Below, piece by piece: positions 53,465 to 61,850 of a stretch of DNA of 64,000 nucleotides. Numbering within the stretch: position 1 is the first letter of the stretch; each line of letters begins with the position of its first letter. Origin of the DNA: DASXRA01 sp963737425 (GTDB lineage Bacteria > Actinomycetota > Actinomycetes > Mycobacteriales > Jatrophihabitantaceae); contig CAVTSX010000003.1 in NCBI GenBank assembly GCA_963737425.1, positions 1-64,000 of the forward strand. Direction: 5' to 3'. A program made the position numbers and the translations under genes. The notes under the pieces were generated by a model. It worked only from the letters and a program-made list of their open reading frames with translations, had not been told where the DNA came from and made no database searches.

Positions 53465-54172
53465 GTGCCTGGCGAAACGGCCAACCAAGCGGATTTCGCC
53501 CAGGTATGGGCCCGCGCCAGCGGCATATCCGGATGGCTTACCCGAGCACAGGGTGAGCAGATGTGGCGCGCGGCGCGAGCTGTGCCCCGGGGCGGCCTGA
53601 TCGTCGAGATCGGAAGTCACCAGGGCAGATCGACGGTCGTTCTGGCCGCGGCTGCAAGCGCCGCCGACGCGAACGTCGTTGCCATCGACCCGTTCATCGA
53701 CGGACGCATGTTCGGTGGCCCGGCAACCAGGCAGAAGTTCGAGGCCAATGTCAAAGCGGCCGGGCTGAGCCACGCGGTACGGCTCGTTGCCGCGGCCAGC
53801 ACGACAACTCGGCCCGGTTGGTGCGAAACGATCAACCTGCTCTACATCGACGGCAAACACGACTACTGGACGGTGAGCGACGACCTGCGCTGGGCGGAGC
53901 ACGTCGTCGCCGGCGGCCTGGTGCTCGTGCACGATGCCTTTTCGTCGATCGGCGTAACCCTTGGCCTGCTCCGGCATGTCCTGCCGGGCCGGTCACTTCG
54001 CTATCTCGGACGGACGGGGTCGCTGGCCCGCTTCGAGGTGCGGCGTCCAAACCGGGTCGATCGTTTGCGCATCCTCGGCGAAATACCGTGGTGGCTGCGC
54101 AATGTCGCGATCAAGATCGCGCTTCGCGTCGGCCGATTGTTCGGCCACCACACGACACCTGATCCGTACTAG
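53465..54172 (+). CDS. Methyltransferase-24-type class I methyltransferase
   Basis: 235 residues from GTG 53465. SAM motif VEIGSHQGRSTVVLAAA, IDPF and the motif LLYIDGKHDYWTVSDDLRWA, VAGGLVLVHDAFS typical of Methyltransf_24 proteins found in glycan and cephalosporin hydroxylase-like clusters. It may O-methylate an envelope sugar. Located at the right end of the glycan cluster; directly followed by a palindromic repeat. Confidence 0.83.
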   Translation: MPGETANQADFAQVWARASGISGWLTRAQGEQMWRAARAVPRGGLIVEIGSHQGRSTVVLAAAASAADANVVAIDPFIDGRMFGGPATRQKFEANVKAAGLSHAVRLVAAASTTTRPGWCETINLLYIDGKHDYWTVSDDLRWAEHVVAGGLVLVHDAFSSIGVTLGLLRHVLPGRSLRYLGRTGSLARFEVRRPNRVDRLRILGEIPWWLRNVAIKIALRVGRLFGHHTTPDPY

Positions 54173-54194
54173 GGCCTGTTGGCCCGGCACACCA

Positions 54195-54248
54195 TTGATC
54201 ATCTCTGGCGACACCGCGAGCAATGGCGGAACCAGCAGAGATGATCAA
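54195..54248. repeat. Palindromic dispersed repeat, copy 3
   Basis: TTGATCATCTCTG ... CAGAGATGATCAA. Reverse-complemented, it matches copy 1 through the core (CCGCCATTGCTCGCGG) and outside the ends (CGGTCTTGATC on one flank, GTGTGCCGG on the other), so it lies in the opposite orientation. It sits in the 137-bp gap between two convergent genes and may act as a terminator there. Confidence 0.75.
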
Positions 54249-54309
54249 GACCGACGGGAGGCCTGGGAGCGGCACATCCGTGACCGGTCACGATCTACGG
54301 CCCGCAGTG

Positions 54310-56142
54310 CTAGCGCGCGAGCGCGAACGGGGCAGGCACCAGCAACTCGACATTGCGATCTTCGACCGCGCCGCGGCGTCCGTCCTCGGTGGCGGTGGGC
54401 GCGGCGTTCTGCCAGTCGTTCGCGCCGAGCTCGCGCGACACCGAGGCAAGAGCGAGCGGATCTCGAGGGGTGGAGCCGTAGTGGCGGGGCGCGGCGTGGT
54501 CGAGCAGGGTGCCGAACACCGACAGCGTGCCGTTGCCGTTGTCGACGAGTTCGACGACGCGCGACTGCTGCGGCCAGTCGATGTGCGCCGCGGTGTTGAG
54601 TTCCCAGAAGCCACCGGGAATCGCGGCGCCCGGCGCCCGCCCGAACGGCACCACCGTGTTGCGGTGGGTGTGCCCGTTGACCCAGGCGACGACGTTGGGG
54701 AACCGAAGCAGAAGGTCCCGGACGGCGGGACCGAGCACGCGTCCCACTCCGGCGGCGTTCGACATGGTCTCGATCGTGTGGTGGCTGAAGAGCACGAACA
54801 GCTTGTCGTGCCTGCCGCCGGAAACGACGTTGCCGCCGGTGTCGAGATAGCGCCGGCTGCCGGCAGTGAGCTCGGCGGTCAGCCACGCGAGCTGGTCGGT
54901 GTCGATCGAGCCGTCGGCGCCACCGAACGGGTTGACGGTGTCGAGGACGACGCAGCGCACCGGGCCGTGATCGAATGCGTAGTAGGCGTTGCCCGTGCGC
55001 AGGTTCCACGCGCTGTAACCGTGGCCGTGCGGCCGCCCGCTCGTGCGGAAGTGCTCGGCGATCGTCTCGGCGCGAGACAGCGGCCGGCGGGCAGCGTCGG
55101 CGGTGATCAGCCGCGCAGGCCCGCTGAACAGGGTCTGTAAGGCCGCTGGATCGCCGCTGAGCAGCCCAATGGCGAGCTTCACGATGTCGGTGCCCGGTGG
55201 CAGGTTGCTGATCTTCACGTTGCCCGTGGCGACCGCCGCGATGATCGCCGACGACGGGATGTTGCCCTGCACCAGACCGTCGTGGTTGCCGAACGCGGTC
55301 AGCCACGGCGTGCGCAGCCCGGTCGCCCGGAACGGCCGACGCGCGGCGTCGAGCAGCCCGGGCAAGGTCGGGAAGCCGAATCGGGCGCGCGGAAGGTCGC
55401 TGGCCTGCCCGGCGGGCGTGCCGTCCGGATGCCAGTACCGCACGTCGTAGTCGACAAGATCAGCAACGCCTTCGTACTTCGTGAGATCCCCCGAATCCGG
55501 ACGCACCGAGCGCCCGTCGAGCAGGTCGATCTGCCAGCGCAACTCGTTGTACTGCGTGTTGTCGACGTTGTCGCCGGTAGCGATCGTGAACGCGACCGGC
55601 TGGCCCGTCACCGGGCCCTGGCGTACCGCGTTCATCGCCTGCACCATCGCCTCGGCGACGTGAGCGGTCAGCATCTCGTGCGCGCGGTAGGACGCATCGA
55701 ACGGCAACACACCGGCCAGCGGGCTGTCCGGGTCGTTGAACCGGTCGAGAAACTCGACCCGGGCCGGCGACTGGGCATCCATGATGTGCATGTCGGTGAG
55801 CTGCCCGAGCGCGAGCAATGCCCGCCGCCGGCCGGGTCGGGCAGACGCGGTCGTGACCAGATCGTCACGCAGCAGGTGCGGCTCGCCCGGGCCGACGACG
55901 ATCGGCCGGTAGCCTCCGGCGCCGGGTTGCCCGCGCAGCAGCGTGTGCGCGAGCGTCGTGTGCTCGGGATTGCGCGGAAACCGCCGGTCCAGCGGGCGCG
56001 TCGAAACCGGGCGGGCCCCGGCGGGTGTCGCGACCAGACCGGACGTCGCCACCAGCGCGCCAGCCGCCGCGCCCGCTCCGAGCACCTGACGGCGGCTGGG
56101 TGTCCACGCTGATTTGACCGTTCCGGCCTGATCGTCTGTCAT
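54310..56142 (-). CDS. Tat-exported TIGR03767-type metallophosphoesterase
   Basis: 610 residues from ATG 56142, preceded by GGAGG; in-frame sequence upstream to 56223 lacks a good box. Tat signal: SRRQVLGAGAAAGALVATSG. Metal-binding motifs of the calcineurin-like fold appear in order: TDMHIMD (about 115), TGDNVDN (about 190), FGNHDG (about 290), FSHHTIE (about 455) and NGHTHRN (about 490). The protein is folded before export. Substrate is a phosphoester, unknown. Downstream of the ABC permease on the same strand (80 bp gap). Confidence 0.87.
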   Translation of the reverse strand: MTDDQAGTVKSAWTPSRRQVLGAGAAAGALVATSGLVATPAGARPVSTRPLDRRFPRNPEHTTLAHTLLRGQPGAGGYRPIVVGPGEPHLLRDDLVTTASARPGRRRALLALGQLTDMHIMDAQSPARVEFLDRFNDPDSPLAGVLPFDASYRAHEMLTAHVAEAMVQAMNAVRQGPVTGQPVAFTIATGDNVDNTQYNELRWQIDLLDGRSVRPDSGDLTKYEGVADLVDYDVRYWHPDGTPAGQASDLPRARFGFPTLPGLLDAARRPFRATGLRTPWLTAFGNHDGLVQGNIPSSAIIAAVATGNVKISNLPPGTDIVKLAIGLLSGDPAALQTLFSGPARLITADAARRPLSRAETIAEHFRTSGRPHGHGYSAWNLRTGNAYYAFDHGPVRCVVLDTVNPFGGADGSIDTDQLAWLTAELTAGSRRYLDTGGNVVSGGRHDKLFVLFSHHTIETMSNAAGVGRVLGPAVRDLLLRFPNVVAWVNGHTHRNTVVPFGRAPGAAIPGGFWELNTAAHIDWPQQSRVVELVDNGNGTLSVFGTLLDHAAPRHYGSTPRDPLALASVSRELGANDWQNAAPTATEDGRRGAVEDRNVELLVPAPFALAR

Positions 56143-56222
56143 CCGTGCCTCCGCGAGTTGCCGAACTGGGCGCACGCCCCTGCTGGAGCTTCGCAGGCCG
56201 CGGCCCAGTTCGGAAGGCATCA

Positions 56223-58775
56223 CTACTCCGCGCTGATCGCCCGCAGGATGCCGAGCCGAGCCGCCCGCCGCGCCGGTCTGATTCCGGCCAGCGTGCCGGC
56301 AACGGCACCGACCACGAGAAACACGACGAGTTGCACCGGTGGCGCGGAGAACGTTGACAATGCCGTGGTCGAGGACGCCTTGACCAGCGACCAGCCGAGC
56401 AGCGTCCCGAGGCCGACGCCGCCGATCGTCCCGAAGACCGCGACGAGCACCGACTCCCAGCGCACCATCGCCCGGGCCTGGGCCCGCGTCTGGCCGACCG
56501 CGCGCAGCAGGCCCAGTTCACGGGTTCGCTCGTGGACCGACAGCGACAGCGTGTTGCTGATCCCCATCAGGGCAATCACGATCGCGAGCACGAGCATCAC
56601 GTAGATCAGGCCGAGGATCGTGTTGACACCGGACGTCGCGCTGGCGCGGTATTCATCGCGATCCTGCACCCGAGGCTGGCCGTCGGAGTTCGTCGCCGCC
56701 CGCACCGCCGCCTTGGTGCTAGCCAGATCGGCGCCAGGGCGCAGCTTGAGCATGATCTGCGTGTCGACGGACTGATCGACGTGCGGTAGCCAGCCGGCCG
56801 CCGAGAACAGGTAGTCGCCGGTGATGTCGGGACGGCCGAAGATGGCCGCGACAGTAGCCGTGCCCGTCGCGCCGTCCGGGTAGGTCACCCGCGTGGACGA
56901 TCCGAGCTGCCAGTGTTGCCGCTTGGCCACGTCGCTGGACACAGCGATCGACGTCGGCGTCATCGCCTGCAGCGATCCGCTCGTGACGTCGAGATCGAGC
57001 ACGTCACCGATCGCCGCCGGGTCGGCGACAGACACGGTCTTCGCATCGCCGTCGATCAATGCGTCCCCGGTGCCGACGCCGGTGGCCATGGCGACGCCGG
57101 GTACCTGTGCCACCTGCGTCGCGATCGCCGGGTCAAGGCGGCCGGTGCCCGAACTCATGCCGCCGAATCCCGAGGTGTCGACGACGAGGTCGGCGGTCAG
57201 GGTCTTGCGTACCCCCTGCGAGGCGGACGCCTTGAGCGATGCCGCCACCACCGTGAACATCGCGACCACCGCGACGCCGATCAGCAGCGCGGACGCGGTT
57301 GCCGCCGTCCGGCGCGGATTGCGCATCGCGTTCTCGCGCGCGAGCGTCCCGGTGATGCCGCGCATCGCGGCGATCGGCGAACCGAGCGCCGCCGCCGCGG
57401 GCCCGACTGCGACCGGGCCGAACACGACCATGCCGACCAGCGCGAGGGCGGCGCCGATGCCGGCGAGACCGACCGGGCCGGAGCGAAGTGCCGCAGCAAC
57501 AAGGGCAATGACACCGCCCGCGGTGAGCGTCCCCCCGATGACGACGCGACGCCGGGACACCGCGCGGTGCTCGACCGCGTGATCGCGCAACGCGGCAACG
57601 GGTGGCACGCGCGACGAACGCACCGACGGGGCGACTCCGGCGACGACGGTCGCCACGAGGCCGGCGAGTATCGCGATCAACGCACTGGAGGCGGTGAACA
57701 CCAGTCCCCCGGCGGGCAGCGCGAAACCGAATCCGTCGAAGACACCCTTGAGCCCGGCGGCGATCCCGATGCCCACACCCCAACCGAGCGCCGAGCCGAC
57801 CACGCCCACGGCGACCGCCTCGATCATGCCGGCCGTCACGACCTGACGCCGGGTCGCGCCGACGGCGCGCAGCAGAGCCGAAGTACGGATGCGCTGGGCG
57901 GCGATGATCGAGAACGTGTTGTAGATGCTGAAGACGGCGACGAGCAACGCGACGATCGCGAACCCGGTGAGGCCATTGCGCAGGAACCCCAGGAAGCCGC
58001 TGTCGATCTCGGCGATGTTCTCGTTCGCGAGTTGGGCCCCGGTGATCGCCTGGACGCCCGCCGGCAGGTGCGGCCGCAGCGTCGCAATGAGCTGACTCGG
58101 GGCCACGCCCGGCGCCGCCTTGATCAGGACCTCGCTGACCCGGTCCGGGTTCTGCGTCAGGTACTGCTGGGCGGCGCTGAGGGTCATGCCGGTGAACGTG
58201 GTCGTCCCGAACCCGTCCGCAGTCCCGAACGTCGACACGCCCACGATGTGCACCTTGACCGACCTCGGCGTCAACAGCGTCGTGGTGTCGCCGAGGTGGA
58301 GCTTGCCGGTCTTCGCGGCACCGCGGTTGATCACGACCTCGTCGTCCGCGGCCGGCGCCCGGCCCTGTACCAGACGGTACGGATTCAGCGCCGGCGCGCT
58401 GACCCAGTTCGCGGCCATCGTCGGCGGGCCGTTGCCGCCGATCCGCTTACCGTCGTGACCGAGCAATTGCCCGAAACCCTCGACGTAGGACTCGGCGTCC
58501 GCGACGCCGGGGATGCCGCGCAGTTGCGGAGCCAGTGAGGCGGCTACCGCCGAACGGTTGTCCGGGCCAGTACCGGACTTGATCTCGGTGGCTCCGCGCA
58601 CGATGACGTCGGTGGTGCCGTTGGCCTGGGTGAACAGCTTGTCGAAGTTGGCTTTGAGCGTGTCGCCGAGCAGCAACGTCCCGGCCAGGAACGCGACGCC
58701 GAGCACGACGGCGAGCATGCTGCCGGTCAGGCGCCGCTTGTGCGCCCAGATGCCGGACAGCGCGATGGTGAACAT
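56223..58775 (-). CDS. FtsX/MacB-type ABC transporter permease
   Basis: 850 residues, the long two-module form: N-terminal helix, an extracytoplasmic MacB_PCD domain, three helices (FRNGLTGFAIVALLVAVFSI), a middle pair and a second PCD domain followed by three helices (TILGLIYVMLVLAIVIALMG). Such permeases pair with LolD-like ATPases and work as mechanotransducing exporters of drugs or lipids. Four bases separate its start from the ATPase stop. Likely regulated by the two-component system upstream. Confidence 0.88.
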   Translation of the reverse strand: MFTIALSGIWAHKRRLTGSMLAVVLGVAFLAGTLLLGDTLKANFDKLFTQANGTTDVIVRGATEIKSGTGPDNRSAVAASLAPQLRGIPGVADAESYVEGFGQLLGHDGKRIGGNGPPTMAANWVSAPALNPYRLVQGRAPAADDEVVINRGAAKTGKLHLGDTTTLLTPRSVKVHIVGVSTFGTADGFGTTTFTGMTLSAAQQYLTQNPDRVSEVLIKAAPGVAPSQLIATLRPHLPAGVQAITGAQLANENIAEIDSGFLGFLRNGLTGFAIVALLVAVFSIYNTFSIIAAQRIRTSALLRAVGATRRQVVTAGMIEAVAVGVVGSALGWGVGIGIAAGLKGVFDGFGFALPAGGLVFTASSALIAILAGLVATVVAGVAPSVRSSRVPPVAALRDHAVEHRAVSRRRVVIGGTLTAGGVIALVAAALRSGPVGLAGIGAALALVGMVVFGPVAVGPAAAALGSPIAAMRGITGTLARENAMRNPRRTAATASALLIGVAVVAMFTVVAASLKASASQGVRKTLTADLVVDTSGFGGMSSGTGRLDPAIATQVAQVPGVAMATGVGTGDALIDGDAKTVSVADPAAIGDVLDLDVTSGSLQAMTPTSIAVSSDVAKRQHWQLGSSTRVTYPDGATGTATVAAIFGRPDITGDYLFSAAGWLPHVDQSVDTQIMLKLRPGADLASTKAAVRAATNSDGQPRVQDRDEYRASATSGVNTILGLIYVMLVLAIVIALMGISNTLSLSVHERTRELGLLRAVGQTRAQARAMVRWESVLVAVFGTIGGVGLGTLLGWSLVKASSTTALSTFSAPPVQLVVFLVVGAVAGTLAGIRPARRAARLGILRAISAE

Positions 58776-58779
58776 GCTG

Positions 58780-59526
58780 CTAGACCTTCAGCCGCTTCAT
58801 GTGGTCGAGCACGGTCTGTGCGGTCGGCCGGTCGAGCAGGTCGACGATCCGGCCGTCGGCGAGGAACAGCGCGCTGTCGGCGTAGCTCGCGGCGACCGGG
58901 TCATGGGTGACCATGACGATCGTCTGCTCGAGATCGCGCCTGGCCCGGCGCAGGAACTCCAGCAGACCGGCGCCGCTGCGCGAGTCGAGGTTTCCGGTCG
59001 GCTCGTCGGCGAACACGACCGCCGGCTTGCTCACCAGCGCCCGCGCCACGGCCACCCGCTGCTGCTGGCCGCCGGAGAGTTCGGCCGGGCGGTGGGCCAG
59101 CCGGTCGGCAAGCCCGACCGTCTCGATGACGGCTTCGAGCCAGTCCGGATCCGGTCTGCTTCCGGCGAGCGTCAACGGCAGCCGGATGTTCTCCGCGGCG
59201 GTCAGTGTCGGTACCAGGTTGAACGACTGGAAGACGAAGCCGACCTGATCGCGGCGCAGCAACGTCAACTGCCGGTCGGTGAGCGAGCCCAGGTCGGTGT
59301 CGCCGAGCAGGACCTGGCCCGAGGTCAGCGTGTCGAGCCCGGCCAGGCAGTGCAGCAGCGTCGACTTACCCGAGCCGGAAGGCCCCATGATCGCCGTGAA
59401 CTGCCCGGCCGGAAAGTCGACCGTGACGTCGTCGAGCGCGACCACCGCGGTGTCGCCGCTGCCGTAGGTCTTGGTGGCGTGCACTACGCGTGCCGCCGCG
59501 TGCGTATCGATCAGTGCGTTTGTCAT
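58780..59526 (-). CDS. ABC transporter ATP-binding protein (LolD/MacB type)
   Basis: 248 residues. Walker A GPSGSGKST, Q-loop FVFQSFNLVPTL, signature LSGGQQQRVAVARAL and Walker B AVVFADEPTGNLD are all intact, and the H-switch is MVTHDP. Directly upstream of the FtsX-type permease (4-bp spacing), so the two are one transporter. Expression probably coupled to the NarL-type response regulator encoded just before. Confidence 0.93.
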   Translation of the reverse strand: MTNALIDTHAAARVVHATKTYGSGDTAVVALDDVTVDFPAGQFTAIMGPSGSGKSTLLHCLAGLDTLTSGQVLLGDTDLGSLTDRQLTLLRRDQVGFVFQSFNLVPTLTAAENIRLPLTLAGSRPDPDWLEAVIETVGLADRLAHRPAELSGGQQQRVAVARALVSKPAVVFADEPTGNLDSRSGAGLLEFLRRARRDLEQTIVMVTHDPVAASYADSALFLADGRIVDLLDRPTAQTVLDHMKRLKV

Positions 59527-59613
59527 GCATCGATCGTCACGATCCGGGGCACTGCCGTCGTCCGTCGAACGTCGGCTCGTCCGCTACCACGCCCGCGGTA
59601 CGCGTGTACCCGA

Positions 59614-60276
59614 TCAGGCCCAGCCGGGACGTACCAGGCCGGCCTCGTAGGCGAGCACGACGAGCTGCGCGCGATCGCGCACGCCGAGTTTGGACATCGC
59701 CCGGTTGACGTGGGTCTTGACGGTGGCCGGGCTCAGGAACAGCCGTTCGGCGATCTCGTCGTTGGTGAGGCCCTCGGCGACGACGGCGACGATCTCGCGT
59801 TCGCGACCGGTGAGCAGGTCAAGACGCGAGGATGCGGGCGGCTCCTTCGCCCGGCCGGCGAACTCGGCGATGAGCCGACGGGTAACTCCGGGAGACAGCA
59901 GGGCCTCGCCCGCGGCGACGGTCCGTATCGCCCGGATCAGCTCGGCGGGCTCGGTGTGTTTGACCAGGAACCCGGTGGCTCCGGCGCGCAGTGCCTCGAA
60001 CACGTACTCGTCGAGTTCGAACGTGGTGAGGATGACGATGCGCACCGCGGCCGTCGCCTCGTCGGCCACGATCGCCTGGGTTGCCTGCAGGCCGTCCATG
60101 CCTGGCATCCGGATATCCATCAGCACGACGTCGGGCTGTTCAGCCCCGACGAGGCGCACCGCCTCGGCGCCGTCGCTTGCCTCACCCACGACCTGCATGC
60201 CGTCCTGGGCGGCGATCAGCGCTGCGAAGCCAGCGCGCACGAGTGCCTGGTCGTCGGCGAGAAACACCTTGATCAC
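59614..60276 (-). CDS. NarL/LuxR-type response regulator
   Basis: 220 residues. Receiver with DDQALVRAG, phosphoacceptor aspartate in VVLMDIRMPGMDG, and K in LVKHTEP; C-terminal LuxR helix-turn-helix LLTGREREIVAVVAEGLTND with KTHVNRAMSKLG. Its start overlaps the histidine-kinase stop (ATGA). It likely activates the ABC transporter genes 87 bp downstream, e.g. in response to envelope stress. Confidence 0.93.
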   Translation of the reverse strand: MIKVFLADDQALVRAGFAALIAAQDGMQVVGEASDGAEAVRLVGAEQPDVVLMDIRMPGMDGLQATQAIVADEATAAVRIVILTTFELDEYVFEALRAGATGFLVKHTEPAELIRAIRTVAAGEALLSPGVTRRLIAEFAGRAKEPPASSRLDLLTGREREIVAVVAEGLTNDEIAERLFLSPATVKTHVNRAMSKLGVRDRAQLVVLAYEAGLVRPGWA

Positions 60277-61511
60277 GTGTCGTCGTCCTCCGGCCCGGAC
60301 GCGGCGAGCGGCAACCTGGCCAGCACCCGGAAGCCGTCACCGAGTCGCCGGCCCGCTTCGAGTTCGCCGCCGAGAGCGGTGGCACGTTCGCGCATTCCGG
60401 CTATGCCGCTGCCACCGTTCCGGCTGCCGTTGCCGGCCGGCGCCTGCCCGTTGTCGACGACCTCCACGGTCAGCTCACGTGGTCCGTAGGCCAGGCGGAC
60501 CGTGACGGTCGTTGCGCCGGCGTGCCGGACGACGTTCGTCAGCGACTCCTGCAGGATCCGGTACGCGGCAAGATCCGTGCCGACCGGCAGCGGGTGAGTC
60601 TCACCCTCGACTCGAGCATCGACCTGCAGGCCCGCCGATCGTGCACCGGACAGCAACCGATCGAAGTCCACCACACTCGGCGCGGGCGTGGTCGCCGCGG
60701 TCTCGCCGGCCTGGCGAAGCGCGCCGAGCACGGACTGAACCTCCACCAGCGCATCCTTGCTCGCCTGCTTGATCGTGGCGAGCGAGGTGCGGGCCTGCTC
60801 GGGTCGCTCGTCCATCAACTCCAAGGCAACTCCGGCCTGGACGTTGATCATCGAGATGCTGTGTGCGAGTACGTCGTGCAGTTCGCGGGCGATGTCGAGA
60901 CGCTCGTCGCTGGCCCGGCGGCGCGCGGCCTCCAGTTCGCTGTGCCGCGTCTCAATCTCCTGCTGGCGTGCCGCCGCCCGCAACGCGCGCCGGTAGCGTA
61001 CGACCTCACCACCGGCCGCCAGTGCCAGCAACCAGGCCAGGACGCCCAGCGCCTGGGCGATTCCCGGACCCGGCTTGTCGCGAACCACGGGATCGGCGAA
61101 CAGCGAGATCGCGTAGCCCGCCGCCAGCGACACGTACGCAACCACGCGAGTTCCGTCGATCACCAGGGTCAGGAACGCGACGATCAGCGACACCCAGATC
61201 GGGCCGCCGGGATAGCCCAGCAGCAGGTAGCCGAACGTCGCAGCGAACGTCGCAGCAAAGACCGCAAGAGGCCATCGCCGCCGAAATATCAGACTGGCTG
61301 GGCCCGCCGCGAGCAGCAGGTACCCGAGCGCGTCGAGTGGGTCGGCGCCGGTCTGGTGGTGCGAGGCGAGGATCGTGCCGACCACCTGCACGCCGGCCGC
61401 GGCGAGAACCAGCAGCACGTCATACCCCACCCAGGGACGGCGTACCGCTGACTCGGGCGCAATCGACTCCACTCCGGCACGGTAGGCCAACCCGCGCCCC
61501 GACGGCATCAA
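60273..61511 (-). CDS. Sensor histidine kinase (HisKA_3 type)
   Basis: 412 residues from TTG 61511 (adjacent ATG 61508). Four to six membrane helices at the N-terminus, then the HisKA_3 dimerisation motif LDIARELHDVLAHSISMINV containing the phospho-accepting His, and an HATPase with ILQESLTNVVRHA and NGQAPAGNGSRNGGSGIAGM. It phosphorylates the overlapping response regulator. Without a large outer domain it may sense the membrane itself or the neighbouring transporter. Confidence 0.92.
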   Translation of the reverse strand: MMPSGRGLAYRAGVESIAPESAVRRPWVGYDVLLVLAAAGVQVVGTILASHHQTGADPLDALGYLLLAAGPASLIFRRRWPLAVFAATFAATFGYLLLGYPGGPIWVSLIVAFLTLVIDGTRVVAYVSLAAGYAISLFADPVVRDKPGPGIAQALGVLAWLLALAAGGEVVRYRRALRAAARQQEIETRHSELEAARRRASDERLDIARELHDVLAHSISMINVQAGVALELMDERPEQARTSLATIKQASKDALVEVQSVLGALRQAGETAATTPAPSVVDFDRLLSGARSAGLQVDARVEGETHPLPVGTDLAAYRILQESLTNVVRHAGATTVTVRLAYGPRELTVEVVDNGQAPAGNGSRNGGSGIAGMRERATALGGELEAGRRLGDGFRVLARLPLAASGPEDDDT

Positions 61512-61529
61512 CGTTGCGCGGCAGCGCGG

Positions 61530-61568
61530 CCTACCGCAGTTGGTGTAGGCACCGGCGACCTACCGCAG
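61530..61568. promoter_or_regulatory. Direct repeats upstream of the kinase operon
   Basis: CCTACCGCAG occurs at 61530 and 61559 (29 bp apart) with a partial third, GGCCTACC, at 61572. They lie 18-60 bp upstream of the histidine-kinase start and could bind its own response regulator. No other gene is seen in 61512-61850, which also contains a palindromic repeat and a long hairpin. Confidence 0.35.
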
Positions 61569-61606
61569 ACGGCCTACCAGCAGTCGGTGCCGCACCGACC
61601 CCCATC

Positions 61607-61660
61607 TTGATCATCTCTGCTGCAGCCGCGATCAATGACCGTCTCGGCAGAGATGATCAA
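61607..61660. repeat. Palindromic dispersed repeat, copy 4
   Basis: TTGATCATCTCTG ... CAGAGATGATCAA with a diverged core (CTGCAGCCGCGATCAATGACC). It has the same inverted ends as the other three copies but unrelated flanks on the right, so it marks the minimal repeat unit at about 54 bp. Confidence 0.72.
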
Positions 61661-61741
61661 AGAGTTCCTCGCGGTGCCCGTACCGACCTGGGACGCGGTT
61701 ACGCAGTGCGTGCGCGTTCGGCAAGCGGTGCGCCTCGCGGC

Positions 61742-61807
61742 GGGTGGGCACTTGCGCGCTGGGTGGGCACTTGCAAGCGCCCACCTGCCGCGCAACTGCC
61801 CACCTGC
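61742..61807 (-). terminator. Nested inverted repeats downstream of the ABC-2 exporter
   Basis: GGGTGGGCACTTGC occurs twice (61742, 61761), and GCCCACCTGC twice (61779, 61798), each pair 19 bp apart. Both pairs can base-pair through GGTGGGC/GCCCACC into alternative long hairpins. The block lies 44 bp beyond the permease stop on the minus strand, so a terminator role is likely. Confidence 0.5.
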
Positions 61808-61850
61808 GGGGGTGGCGTTGCCCGCGGCGCGCGGACCACGGCGCGCGGAC

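Noticed and set aside
58513..60489. Plus-strand frame of 658 codons across ABC ATPase and response regulator
   Set aside because: Overlaps two clear minus-strand genes; no domain.
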